The notes beneath the pieces are model-generated. The model did not search any database. It saw nothing but the letters and a program-made list of their open reading frames with translations, and was not told the DNA's origin. Below are positions 26,388 to 34,772 of a DNA stretch of 64,000 bases, piece after piece. This stretch comes from JANQIO01 sp036351375 (lineage in GTDB: Bacteria > Pseudomonadota > Gammaproteobacteria > Pseudomonadales > Halieaceae), in assembly GCA_036351375.1 (NCBI GenBank), contig JAZBOY010000093.1, positions 1-64,000 on the forward strand, in the 5' to 3' direction. Position numbers and translations under genes: made by a program. Each line of letters begins with the position of its first letter. Within the stretch, counting starts at the first letter, position 1.

Positions 26388-27536
26388 CTACTGCCCGGGA
26401 TCGGCCTCGAGATCCCGGGCATTGATATAGGCCTGCTCCGAGATGCTGTGGTAGTTCTTCACACCCTCGTAGAACTCGGCGAATGACGCGTAAGCCTCCG
26501 CCGCCATAGGGTCGCTGGCGGCCAGCTCCTCCACTGCTTCCTTCGCTGCCTGCTTCAGGGCGATGATCACGTCATCCGGCAAGCGGCGCAGTTTCACGCC
26601 ATGCACCTCGACCAGCTCCTTGAGCGCCCGATTGTTGCGCGCCGTGTATTCGTCCAGCATGTCCTGGTTCACGTAGCGCGCCGCGCTCTCGACAATCGCC
26701 TGCAGGTCGGCCGGAAGACTAGCAAAGGCATCGGCATTGACGATGAACTCCAGCACCGGGCCCGGCTCCTGCCAACCCGGGTAGTAGTAGTACTCCGCCA
26801 CCTCATGCAGGCCCATGGCCAGGTCGTTGTAAGGCCCCACCCACTCGGTCGCGTCAATGACCCCGGTCTGCAGCGAGGTATAGAGCTCGCCGCCGGGAAT
26901 CGTGACAGCAGTACCGCCGGCGCGGCTGAATACCTCGCCCCCCAGGCCGGGAATACGCATCTTCAGGCCCTGCAAGTCTTCGATGGAGTTGATCTCCTTG
27001 TTGAACCAGCCCGCCATCTGGGTACCGGAGTTGCCGCCGGCCAGCGGTATCAGGTTGAAAGGCGCGTAGGCCTTGCGCCACAGCTCCAGCCCGCCGCCGT
27101 AGTGCATCCAGGCGCTGGCCTCATCAGCCGTAAAACCGAACGGTACCGCGGTAAAAAACACCGCCGAGGGCACCTTGCCGGTCCAGTAGTAACCGGCGCC
27201 GTGGCCCATCTCCGCCACCCCCTGGGAGACCGCGTCGAACACCCCGAAGGGCGGCACGATTTCGCCACCGCCATACACCTGGATCTGCAGCCGGCCCCCG
27301 CTCATCTCCTTTACCAGCCGGGCAAAATTCTCAGGCCCCAGGCCCAGTCCCGGGAAGTTCTTAGGCCAGGTGGTCACGAGCTTCCAGCGAATGACTTCAT
27401 CCGGCGCCAGCGTGGCACCGGGGCCGGCGACCTCGCGGTTGACGCGATCCATCACCCAGCCCGCCAGCACAGCGACCAGCAATGCCAGCAACAGCAGGAT
27501 GACCAGGGGGGTGAGACGGCGCTCGGTAGCGTTCAT
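26388..27536 (-). CDS. TRAP transporter substrate-binding protein (DctP/TakP-like)
   Basis: The 382-residue binding protein has an N-terminal hydrophobic segment (about residues 10-30) that may be an uncleaved anchor. The mature part matches the TakP-like 2-oxoacid group: GHGAGYYWTGKVPSAVFFTA, the arginine in GLKMRIPG, and IDATEWVGPYNDL with the adjacent Glu-Trp pair. A keto-acid ligand is inference. It is likely the partner of the DctQM permeases 1.4 kb away on the opposite strand. It follows uvrD by 41 bp on the same strand. Confidence 0.9.
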   Translation of the reverse strand: MNATERRLTPLVILLLLALLVAVLAGWVMDRVNREVAGPGATLAPDEVIRWKLVTTWPKNFPGLGLGPENFARLVKEMSGGRLQIQVYGGGEIVPPFGVFDAVSQGVAEMGHGAGYYWTGKVPSAVFFTAVPFGFTADEASAWMHYGGGLELWRKAYAPFNLIPLAGGNSGTQMAGWFNKEINSIEDLQGLKMRIPGLGGEVFSRAGGTAVTIPGGELYTSLQTGVIDATEWVGPYNDLAMGLHEVAEYYYYPGWQEPGPVLEFIVNADAFASLPADLQAIVESAARYVNQDMLDEYTARNNRALKELVEVHGVKLRRLPDDVIIALKQAAKEAVEELAASDPMAAEAYASFAEFYEGVKNYHSISEQAYINARDLEADPGQ

Positions 27537-27577
27537 GGCGTTGGTCCCTTGTTATTCTTGTCCCGCGCCGAGGCAGT

Positions 27578-29728
27578 CTACATGGCCTGCAGGTTGGCGT
27601 ACTGCACCACCAGCCACTTGCTGCCCTCGGCGTCAAAGTTCACCTCAACGCGGGCATTGCTGCCGCGACCCTCGAAATTGAGCACCACCCCCTCACCAAA
27701 CACCTGGTGGTAGACCCGCTGGCCGAGGTTGAGGCCGGTGTCCTCTACCTCCGCCGCAAAGCCGACGCTGGCCGGGCGAGTAATGGTGGTGTGCAGGCGC
27801 ACCTCTTCCAGCAGCTCGGCGGGAATCTCGCGAATGAAACGCGACGGCGCATTGAAGTTCTCATTGCCGTGCATGCGACGGGTTTCCGCATAGGTAATGG
27901 TCAGGCGGCTCATGGCGCGCGTGATGCCGACGTAGCAGAGCCGGCGCTCCTCCTCGAGTCGCCCCGGTTCCTCCAGGGACATGCGGTGGGGGAACAGGTT
28001 TTCCTCCATGCCGGCCAGGAACACCAGCGGGAATTCCAGGCCCTTGGCAGAGTGCAGGGTCATCAGCTGGACGCTGTCCTCGTGCTCATCTGCCTGGGCT
28101 TCCCCGGCGTCGAGTGCGGCGTTGTCGAGGAATTCCTGCAGCGGTGATAGGTCGTCGCTCTCGGGTTCGAACTGCCGCGCCGCGGTCACCAGTTCCTGCA
28201 GGTTTTCCACCCTGGCCTGGCCTCGTTCACCTTTTTCCTTACCGTGGAACTCCACCAGCTCGCTGGCCTCGATCACGTGTTGGGTGAGTTCGGCAAGGTT
28301 CAGCTCCGAGGTGTCGGAATCCATTTCATTGACCAACACGCAGAAGGCCTCGAGGGCGTTCAACGCCCGGCCCGGTAGCAGCTTTTCCTCGATCAGGGTC
28401 GCGATCGCCTGCCACAGGGATACCTGCCGCTCCCGCGCCAGTTCCCGGACGGCGTCCACGGTCTTGCCGCCGATGCCCCGCGGCGGCGTGTTGAGTACCC
28501 GCTCCAGCGCCGCATCGTCCGCGCGGCTGACGATCAGCCGCATGTAGGCCAGGGCATTCTTGATCTCCAGGCGCTCGTAGAAGCGCTGGCCGCCATAGAT
28601 GCGATAGGGCACCGCGGCGCGGATCAGCGCCTCTTCCAGCACCCGCGACTGGGCGTTGGAGCGATACAGGATCGCGGAATCCGCCCGCGCCTGGCCTTCT
28701 CCGATCCAGTCCTCCAGCCGTTCGACGATGAAGCGCGCCTCATCCTGCTCGTTAAAGCCGGCATACAGGGTAATAGCCTCACCCTCGTCCCCTGCCGTCC
28801 ACAGCTCCTTGCCGAGCCGGTTCATGTTGTGGGAGATAACGGCGTTGGCCGCTTTGAGGATGGTGGAGGTCGAGCGGTAGTTCTGCTCAAGGCGAACGGT
28901 GCGCACCGGGTCGAAGTCGCGGGAAAAGCGCTGGATGTTCTCGATCTTGGCGCCGCGCCAGCCGTAGATGGACTGATCGTCGTCACCCACGGCGACGATC
29001 GGAATCGCATCGCCTGCCAGCACCCGCAGCCACGCGTACTGGATGGTGTTGGTATCCTGGAACTCGTCCACCAGCACGTGGCGAAAACGTCCCTGGTAAT
29101 GCGCCAGCAGTTCCGGGTTCTTGAGCCACAGTTCGTGCGCCCGCAGCAACAGCTCGGCAAAGTCCACCAGTCCGCCACGCTCGCAGGCCTCTTCGTAGGC
29201 GGTGTAAATGCGCAGCATGGTGTAGCCGTAGGGGTCACTTTCCTGGGCCTCGATATGCGCCGCGCGCAGGCCTTCGTCTTTCTGGCCGTTGATGTACCAC
29301 TGGGCCTGGCGCGGCGGCCAGCGCCCCTCGTCGAGGTCCAGCTCCCTGCAGATGCGCTTTACCAGCCGCAGCTGGTCGTCCGAGTCGAGTATCTGGAAGT
29401 TCTGCGGCAGTCCGGCTTCCTGCCAGTGCGCCTTCAGCAGGCGGTGGGCCAGACCGTGGAAAGTGCCCACCCACATACCGTGGGTGCCGATGGCCAGCAT
29501 GTCTTCAATCCGGGAGCGCATCTCCCGGGCCGCCTTGTTGGTAAAGGTCACGGCGAGAATCGACCAGGGCGAAAGGCCCTCGGCCTGTATCAACCAGGCG
29601 ATGCGGTGAACCAGCACGCGGGTTTTGCCGCTGCCGGCACCAGCGAGGACCAGCATGTTCTGACTTTCGGAGGCTACCGCGTCGCGCTGGGCGTCATTGA
29701 GAGGTTCGAGAATGCGGGTGACGTCCAT
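27578..29728 (-). CDS. uvrD: DNA helicase II (UvrD)
   Basis: 3'-5' SF1 helicase for nucleotide excision and mismatch repair. The 716-residue protein from the ATG at 29728 (MDVTRILEPLNDAQRDAV, the usual UvrD opening) is preferred to the ATG three codons upstream. Motif I AGAGSGKTRVL, motif II VDEFQDTN, QNYRSTSTILKAAN and LMTLHSAKGLEF are intact. The C-terminus has the GQRVYHQVFGEGVVLNFEG Tudor-like domain. No clear LexA box was seen in the 114-bp divergent gap. Confidence 0.97.
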   Translation of the reverse strand: MDVTRILEPLNDAQRDAVASESQNMLVLAGAGSGKTRVLVHRIAWLIQAEGLSPWSILAVTFTNKAAREMRSRIEDMLAIGTHGMWVGTFHGLAHRLLKAHWQEAGLPQNFQILDSDDQLRLVKRICRELDLDEGRWPPRQAQWYINGQKDEGLRAAHIEAQESDPYGYTMLRIYTAYEEACERGGLVDFAELLLRAHELWLKNPELLAHYQGRFRHVLVDEFQDTNTIQYAWLRVLAGDAIPIVAVGDDDQSIYGWRGAKIENIQRFSRDFDPVRTVRLEQNYRSTSTILKAANAVISHNMNRLGKELWTAGDEGEAITLYAGFNEQDEARFIVERLEDWIGEGQARADSAILYRSNAQSRVLEEALIRAAVPYRIYGGQRFYERLEIKNALAYMRLIVSRADDAALERVLNTPPRGIGGKTVDAVRELARERQVSLWQAIATLIEEKLLPGRALNALEAFCVLVNEMDSDTSELNLAELTQHVIEASELVEFHGKEKGERGQARVENLQELVTAARQFEPESDDLSPLQEFLDNAALDAGEAQADEHEDSVQLMTLHSAKGLEFPLVFLAGMEENLFPHRMSLEEPGRLEEERRLCYVGITRAMSRLTITYAETRRMHGNENFNAPSRFIREIPAELLEEVRLHTTITRPASVGFAAEVEDTGLNLGQRVYHQVFGEGVVLNFEGRGSNARVEVNFDAEGSKWLVVQYANLQAM

Positions 29729-29842
29729 GGGACGCATTCTAGCGAAATCAATTCACCACTGCCCCGCTTTTACGCGGCAATTCCGCCATGCAGCGCGCCT
29801 GGGTTACCATGAGCCGGATTACCCCCCAGGAAGACGCCGATA

Positions 29843-31855
29843 ATGACAAGAATGTTCCTGTTGTGTGCAGGCCTCGCGCTGCTGCTGGGCTGCGGGGATT
29901 CACTGGAGGATCGCCAGTCGGATACCTCCCGCGGCCTGGCCGGGAGGGCACGAGGAAACCAGGTACTCCCGCACGAGCCCGGCATTCTCGACCGCCGCCC
30001 GCAGCCGCCCAACCCTGAGCGCAATGCCTATTTCGGCGACCTGCACGTGCACACCGCCAACTCCTTCGATGCCTACTCCTTCGGCACGACCGCCACCCCG
30101 GCTGACGCCTATCGCTACGCCCAGGGCCAGGCCCTCAGGCACCCGGTGGGTTTCGAGGTGCGTCTGCAACAGCCGCTGGATTTCTACGCGGTCACCGACC
30201 ACGCGATGTTCATGGGGCTGGTAAAGGCTGCGGACAAGGACCCGCGTTTCTCCACCTACCCGATCACCGAGCCCCTGCACGGGATCAACGACCCTGACAA
30301 CATGACCGAGTTGAGTCTGCTCTCGCGTGGCCGGGCTTTCAGTGATTTCGTGCCGGCGCTGATCGAGGGCGTGCTCGACGGAAGCATCAGCAAGGACCTG
30401 GTGCACGCCATAACTCGCGCGACCTGGCGCGAGGCCGTGGCCGCCGCCGACGCGGCCTACCAGCCCGGGCGTTTCACCACCTTCGCCGCCTATGAATACA
30501 CTTCCCCCAGTGACGATCGCGGCAACCTGCATCGCAACGTGATCTTCAGGGACACGGAGCGCCTGCCGGCCATGCCGTTCTCACGGCTCAATTCCCAGAA
30601 CCCGGAGGGGTTGTGGGACTGGATGGACGCGCTGCGGGAACAGGGCATTGAAAGCCTCGCTATTCCCCACAACTCCAACGGCTCCAACGGCCAGATGTTC
30701 AAGCTGGTGGACTGGGCCGGGGACCCCATGAATGACGACTACGCCGAGCAGCGCATGCGCAATGAGCCTCTGGTGGAAATTTCCCAGGTAAAAGGTACCT
30801 CGGAAACCCACCCGCTGCTGTCCAGGAACGACGAATGGGCCGATTTCGAGATTGCCCCCTACCGGGTCGCCACCAAGCTGGAGAGTGAACCGGCCGGCAG
30901 CTACGTGCGCGACGCCTACCTGCGTGGCCTGGCCCTGGCGGAGCAGGGTGTGGTGAACCCCTATCAGTTCGGGCTGGTCGCCGCCAGCGACACCCATACC
31001 GGCGCCGCCTACCTGGAGGAAGACAATTACCACTCCAAGACCGGCATGCTCGACGGCACCCCCGAACGCCGCGGCAGCGTACCTGCGCGTTGGCTGCACG
31101 GCACCCTGACGCGCTGGTACGACCCGGGGCTGGTGACCACCGTCGAGGGCAGGGACTATTTCGAAATCTCCTCTTTCGAATTCTGGTCGGCCTCCGGCAC
31201 TGCGGCGGTATGGGCCGAGGAAAACACGCGCGAGTCCATTTACGAGGCCTTCCGCCGCAAGGAGACGTTTGCCACCAGCGGGCCGCGCATCCGCCTGCGC
31301 TTTTTCGCCGGCGACTTTGCGCCGTCCCTGGTCGACAGTACAGCCCTGGTCAGCACCGCCTACGAAAACGGCGTGACCATGGGCGGCGAACTGCCGGCCG
31401 GCGATACGCCACCGCTGTTTATTGGCTGGGCGGTGGCGGATGCCAACGGCGCTCCCCTGCAGCGAATGCAGGTGATAAAAGGCTGGATCGAAGACGGCGC
31501 GCACCGTGAGCAGGTCTACGACATCGCCTGCTCTGACGGGCTGCAGGTAGACCCGAACAGCCATCGCTGCCCCGACAGCGGTGCCAGCGTTAACCTCGCT
31601 GACTGTTCCATCTCGGCAAACAGCGGGTCGAGCGAACTGAAAACCGCCTGGCGAGACCCTGACTACCGGCCCGGGCAGGCCGCGTTCTACTACCTGCGGG
31701 TTCTGGAAAATCCCACCTGCCGCTGGTCGACCTGGGACGCGGTGCGCGCCGGCGTGGCGCCGCGCCCGGACCTGCCCGCCACCATCCAGGAACGCGCCTG
31801 GTCGTCGCCTATCTGGTTGGGCGACCTGGCGGACGGTAGCCGTCAAGCCCGGTAG
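29843..31855 (+). CDS. DUF3604 lipoprotein (PHP-like metal-binding domain)
   Basis: The 670-residue product has a type II signal peptide with lipobox LLGC (Cys17) and Gly at +2, so an outer-membrane lipoprotein is likely. The body is DUF3604: the metal-ligand-like motifs FGDLHVHTANSFDA, FYAVTDHAMFMG, IPHNSNGSNG and AASDTHTGAAYLEE resemble the PHP phosphoesterase fold. The substrate is unknown; such proteins are common in marine bacteria. An AGGA site lies a few bases before the ATG. Its last 47 bp overlap the convergent cysteine-repeat gene. Confidence 0.88.
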   Translation: MTRMFLLCAGLALLLGCGDSLEDRQSDTSRGLAGRARGNQVLPHEPGILDRRPQPPNPERNAYFGDLHVHTANSFDAYSFGTTATPADAYRYAQGQALRHPVGFEVRLQQPLDFYAVTDHAMFMGLVKAADKDPRFSTYPITEPLHGINDPDNMTELSLLSRGRAFSDFVPALIEGVLDGSISKDLVHAITRATWREAVAAADAAYQPGRFTTFAAYEYTSPSDDRGNLHRNVIFRDTERLPAMPFSRLNSQNPEGLWDWMDALREQGIESLAIPHNSNGSNGQMFKLVDWAGDPMNDDYAEQRMRNEPLVEISQVKGTSETHPLLSRNDEWADFEIAPYRVATKLESEPAGSYVRDAYLRGLALAEQGVVNPYQFGLVAASDTHTGAAYLEEDNYHSKTGMLDGTPERRGSVPARWLHGTLTRWYDPGLVTTVEGRDYFEISSFEFWSASGTAAVWAEENTRESIYEAFRRKETFATSGPRIRLRFFAGDFAPSLVDSTALVSTAYENGVTMGGELPAGDTPPLFIGWAVADANGAPLQRMQVIKGWIEDGAHREQVYDIACSDGLQVDPNSHRCPDSGASVNLADCSISANSGSSELKTAWRDPDYRPGQAAFYYLRVLENPTCRWSTWDAVRAGVAPRPDLPATIQERAWSSPIWLGDLADGSRQAR

Positions 31856-32246
31856 GTGGCGGACCGGGTTGCCGAATCAGGTTTCCCTCTTCATCGAGGG
31901 GGCCGGTAAATTCACGCTCACAGGCTTCGGCAGTTGCGACCACGCAACCCCCGTAGCAATCGACTTCGCCATAAATATTTCGCATGGCATCACCACCCGG
32001 TTCCCGAGAGCAGATGACTTCGTCATTGATGTTGGTAACGCAGCGACCGACCGAGCACACCGCCAGCCGGTGGCGGTCCAGGGTGGCGGTACCGTCGATG
32101 TGAGGCGCGCAATAGACTTCCCCGTAACGGTCTTTCACGCAGGGCCCGGCGCCGCACACCGTTTCAATGCGGCCGCTGTCGCGCATGCATTCCGCCTGCA
32201 CGCTGGACACAAGACACCAGGGCAGGAACAACAGAAAGTAGCGCAT
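31809..32246 (-). CDS. Small secreted cysteine-repeat protein
   Basis: I do not recognise this family. The 145 residues start with a signal peptide (1-18, ending SVQA). The mature part has ten cysteines. Two 16-residue units fit CxxGxCVxxxxxEVxC: Cys31-Cys46 and Cys64-Cys79, exactly 33 residues apart. A third, rearranged copy (YGEVDCYGGCV) lies at 92-102. The tail is rich in Pro and Gly. The even cysteine count suggests disulphides outside the cytoplasm. The 3' end overlaps the DUF3604 gene by 47 bp in antisense. Confidence 0.75.
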   Translation of the reverse strand: MRYFLLFLPWCLVSSVQAECMRDSGRIETVCGAGPCVKDRYGEVYCAPHIDGTATLDRHRLAVCSVGRCVTNINDEVICSREPGGDAMRNIYGEVDCYGGCVVATAEACEREFTGPLDEEGNLIRQPGPPPTGLDGYRPPGRPTR

Positions 32247-32361
32247 GAGAATGCTCCGGACGGTTAACGCTGCAACACTCTACGCGGCTTGCACCCGACC
32301 GGGCAACGGCTTCCAAACCGATACGCAGTTTGGGGTGTCGCCGGCGGCCAGGCTCTCCCCC

Positions 32362-33774
32362 TCAGGCTTCCCCTTCGGAGGTATCGTCGACAGCGCGTTC
32401 CGAGGGCTGCTCTGAGGCCTGCTTTTCAGGTCGCTTCCAGCCGTCGAGGTTGCGCTGTCGGGCGCGGGAAATCGCCAGCTGGTCACCGGCCACGGTTTTG
32501 GTGATGGTAGAGCCGGCACCCACGAATCCACCATCTTCGATTGCTACCGGCGCCACCAGGGTGGAGTTGGAACCGACAAAGACGCCGTTGCCGATCTCGG
32601 TGCGGTGTTTGTTGGCGCCATCGTAGTTGCAGGTAATGGTGCCGGCACCGATGTTGACCCCTTCCCCCATCTGCGTGTCACCAATATAGCTGAGGTGATT
32701 GACCTTGCTGCCGGCGCCAAGCTCTGATTTCTTGGTCTCCACAAAATTGCCAATGCGCACCGCCTCGGCCAGGCGAGTGTCGGGACGCAGGCGAGCGAAG
32801 GGGCCAATCACGCAGTTCGCGGCAGTGGCTACGCCCTCCATGTGCGTGAAGGGCTTTATCTCTGTGCCGGCACCGATACTGCAGTTGATCAGGACACAGT
32901 TGGCGCCCACCTTGACGCCATCGCCCAGGGTATTTGCCCCTTCAAAGAGGCAGTTCACATCAATAAATACATCCCTTCCGCAGTCCAGGCTGCCGCGAAT
33001 ATCCAGGCGGCTGGCGTCGGCGACACCGGTGCCGGCCTGCAATAATGCAGCCGCCAGCCGGCGCTGATACTCGCGCTCGACACGATTGAGTTGCACCCGG
33101 TCGTTGACGCCCAGCATCTCGATTTCCGAAGGCGCCGTGGCGCTGGACACCGGAATACCCTCGCGCAGCGCCAGGCTGACGATATCCGGAAGATAGTATT
33201 CGCCCTGGGCATTGTTATTACCCACCTGCGGTAGCAGCTGCTTGAGGTGGTGGGCCGGCGCGGCGAGGATGCCAGTATTAACCTCGTTGACCAGGCGCTC
33301 CTTGGCGGTGGCATCGCGCTCTTCGACCACGCCGGTCAGCCTGCCCTTCTTGGTGCGCAGGATGCGGCCGTAGCCCTGGGGATCGTTGACCCGCGCCGTG
33401 AGCAGCGCGGGGCCGGTCGTGGCCTGGGCGAGCAGGCCCTTGAGGGTATCGGCGCTGATCAGCGGAACATCGCCGTACAGCACCAGCACCGTGGCATCAT
33501 CGTGAATATACGGCAGCGCCTGCATGACCGCGTGACCGGTACCCAGCTGCTTGTCCTGCAGCACCCAGTTGATATTGCGCCCAGCGAGGGCTTCCCTTAC
33601 CTGCTCTGAACCATGTCCCACCACCACGTGACAGGCCACCGGCGACAAGGCGCCGGCGCTGTTCAGTACGTGCTGTAACAGGGGAATGCCACCTACCTGG
33701 TGCAAGACCTTGGGCAGCATGGACTGCATGCGTTTGCCTTCACCGGCCGCAAGTATGACGATATCGAGTTTCAT
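32362..33774 (-). CDS. glmU: Bifunctional GlmU: glucosamine-1-phosphate acetyltransferase / GlcNAc-1-P uridyltransferase
   Basis: Makes UDP-GlcNAc for peptidoglycan and LPS. The 470 residues start MKLDIVILAAGEGKRM at 33774; the frame extends to 33861 without family similarity. The N-terminal uridyltransferase has LPKVLHQVGG, QLGTGHAV and LYGDVPLI. The C-terminal left-handed beta helix has RLRPDTRLAEAVRIGNFVE and INIGAGTITCNYDG-type repeats. In Pseudomonas glmU directly follows atpC; here two genes intervene and it has its own candidate promoter. Confidence 0.97.
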   Translation of the reverse strand: MKLDIVILAAGEGKRMQSMLPKVLHQVGGIPLLQHVLNSAGALSPVACHVVVGHGSEQVREALAGRNINWVLQDKQLGTGHAVMQALPYIHDDATVLVLYGDVPLISADTLKGLLAQATTGPALLTARVNDPQGYGRILRTKKGRLTGVVEERDATAKERLVNEVNTGILAAPAHHLKQLLPQVGNNNAQGEYYLPDIVSLALREGIPVSSATAPSEIEMLGVNDRVQLNRVEREYQRRLAAALLQAGTGVADASRLDIRGSLDCGRDVFIDVNCLFEGANTLGDGVKVGANCVLINCSIGAGTEIKPFTHMEGVATAANCVIGPFARLRPDTRLAEAVRIGNFVETKKSELGAGSKVNHLSYIGDTQMGEGVNIGAGTITCNYDGANKHRTEIGNGVFVGSNSTLVAPVAIEDGGFVGAGSTITKTVAGDQLAISRARQRNLDGWKRPEKQASEQPSERAVDDTSEGEA

Positions 33775-33859
33775 GTGACTGGTGCATCCCCCGGACGCCT
33801 CATTGCTCTTGGCTTGAGTCATTATCTCATGGCGTTTTGCCATTATTATTGCAGCACGC

Positions 33860-33888
33860 ATTATCGGTACTGCTATTCAGCAATTCAA
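33860..33888 (-). promoter_or_regulatory. Candidate sigma-70 promoter of glmU
   Basis: On the minus strand TTGAAT (33883-33888) and GATAAT (33860-33865) are separated by exactly 17 bp, matching 4/6 and 5/6 of consensus. The predicted start is near 33853, about 80 bp before the glmU ATG. Confidence 0.55.
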
Positions 33889-34021
33889 CGGACCCAAGGC
33901 ACCGTCGCGCGGGAACCGCGAGCAGGGCGCCTCCTGTTGAGAACAAGCCGGTATTTAGGGCCGCAGCGATTGGTCAGCGGGGAGATTCGAAAGGCTGCAC
34001 GAGGCCAATGTCTGTTCCGCT

Positions 34022-34768
34022 TCAGCGACCCCCCGAGACTTCGATGAAGCTGCCGGTCGTGTAAGACGCCGCGTCGGAGAGAAGCCAGATAACGGCGGCG
34101 GCTACCTCCTCGGGATAGCCGCCCCGGCCCAGGGGTGCGCCAGGTCCCACCCGTTCCACCCGGCTCGGCTCACCGCCGCTGGCATGTATATCGGTATAGA
34201 TGACACCGGGCCTGACCGCGTTGACGCGGATGCCCTGTGGGCCAACTTCCTTGGAGAGGCCCAGGGTCATGCTGTCGATGGCGCCCTTGGAGGCCGCATA
34301 GTCGATGTACTCTCCAGGCGCCCCCAACCTGGATGCAGCCGACGAGACATTGACGATGCTCCCGCCCGCACCCCCGTGTGCGGTGGACATGCGCAGTATC
34401 GCCTCCCGCGCGCACAGGAAGCTTCCGGTAACATTAGTCCGCAGTACACGATTGATTCGCTTTGCCGTCATGGTTTCCAGCCGGGCCTGGGTCTCGAGAA
34501 TACCGGCGTTGTTCACCAGGCCGGAGAGTCGACCGAATGAGTGATCGAGCCGCTGAAACATATCGAGGACCTGGTTTTCCTCAGCGACATCTCCGCGGAG
34601 TAGCTCGCAGCGCACTCCCATCGCCAGCACCTGCTCGCGAACGGCTTCTGCGGCCGCCCGATTCGCCCGGTAGTTCAGTCCTACGTCGTAGCCCGCCCGG
34701 GCGGCCGCCAGACACACCGCGGCGCCAATGCCGCGACTGCCGCCAGTGACAAGGACAACCCCCGCCAA
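34022..34768 (-). CDS. SDR family oxidoreductase
   Basis: Classical short-chain dehydrogenase, 248 residues, substrate unknown. The dinucleotide motif TGGSRGIGAA, the NNAG motif, the catalytic serine in VNVSSAAS and YAASK are intact, and the C-terminus has RVNAVRPGVIYTDIH. No ATG or GTG is close to the first strand; a TTG at 34768 (Leu-Ala-Gly-Val-Val-Leu-Val-Thr-Gly) lies 4 bp after the nhaC stop and is the best start. The open frame continues upstream to 35059 only as antisense-free shadow of nhaC. Probably co-translated with nhaC. Confidence 0.85.
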   Translation of the reverse strand: MAGVVLVTGGSRGIGAAVCLAAARAGYDVGLNYRANRAAAEAVREQVLAMGVRCELLRGDVAEENQVLDMFQRLDHSFGRLSGLVNNAGILETQARLETMTAKRINRVLRTNVTGSFLCAREAILRMSTAHGGAGGSIVNVSSAASRLGAPGEYIDYAASKGAIDSMTLGLSKEVGPQGIRVNAVRPGVIYTDIHASGGEPSRVERVGPGAPLGRGGYPEEVAAAVIWLLSDAASYTTGSFIEVSGGR

Positions 34769-34772
34769 GGGC

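Noticed and set aside
29729..29842. SOS (LexA) box upstream of uvrD
   Set aside because: No CTGT-N8-ACAG match in the intergenic sequence.
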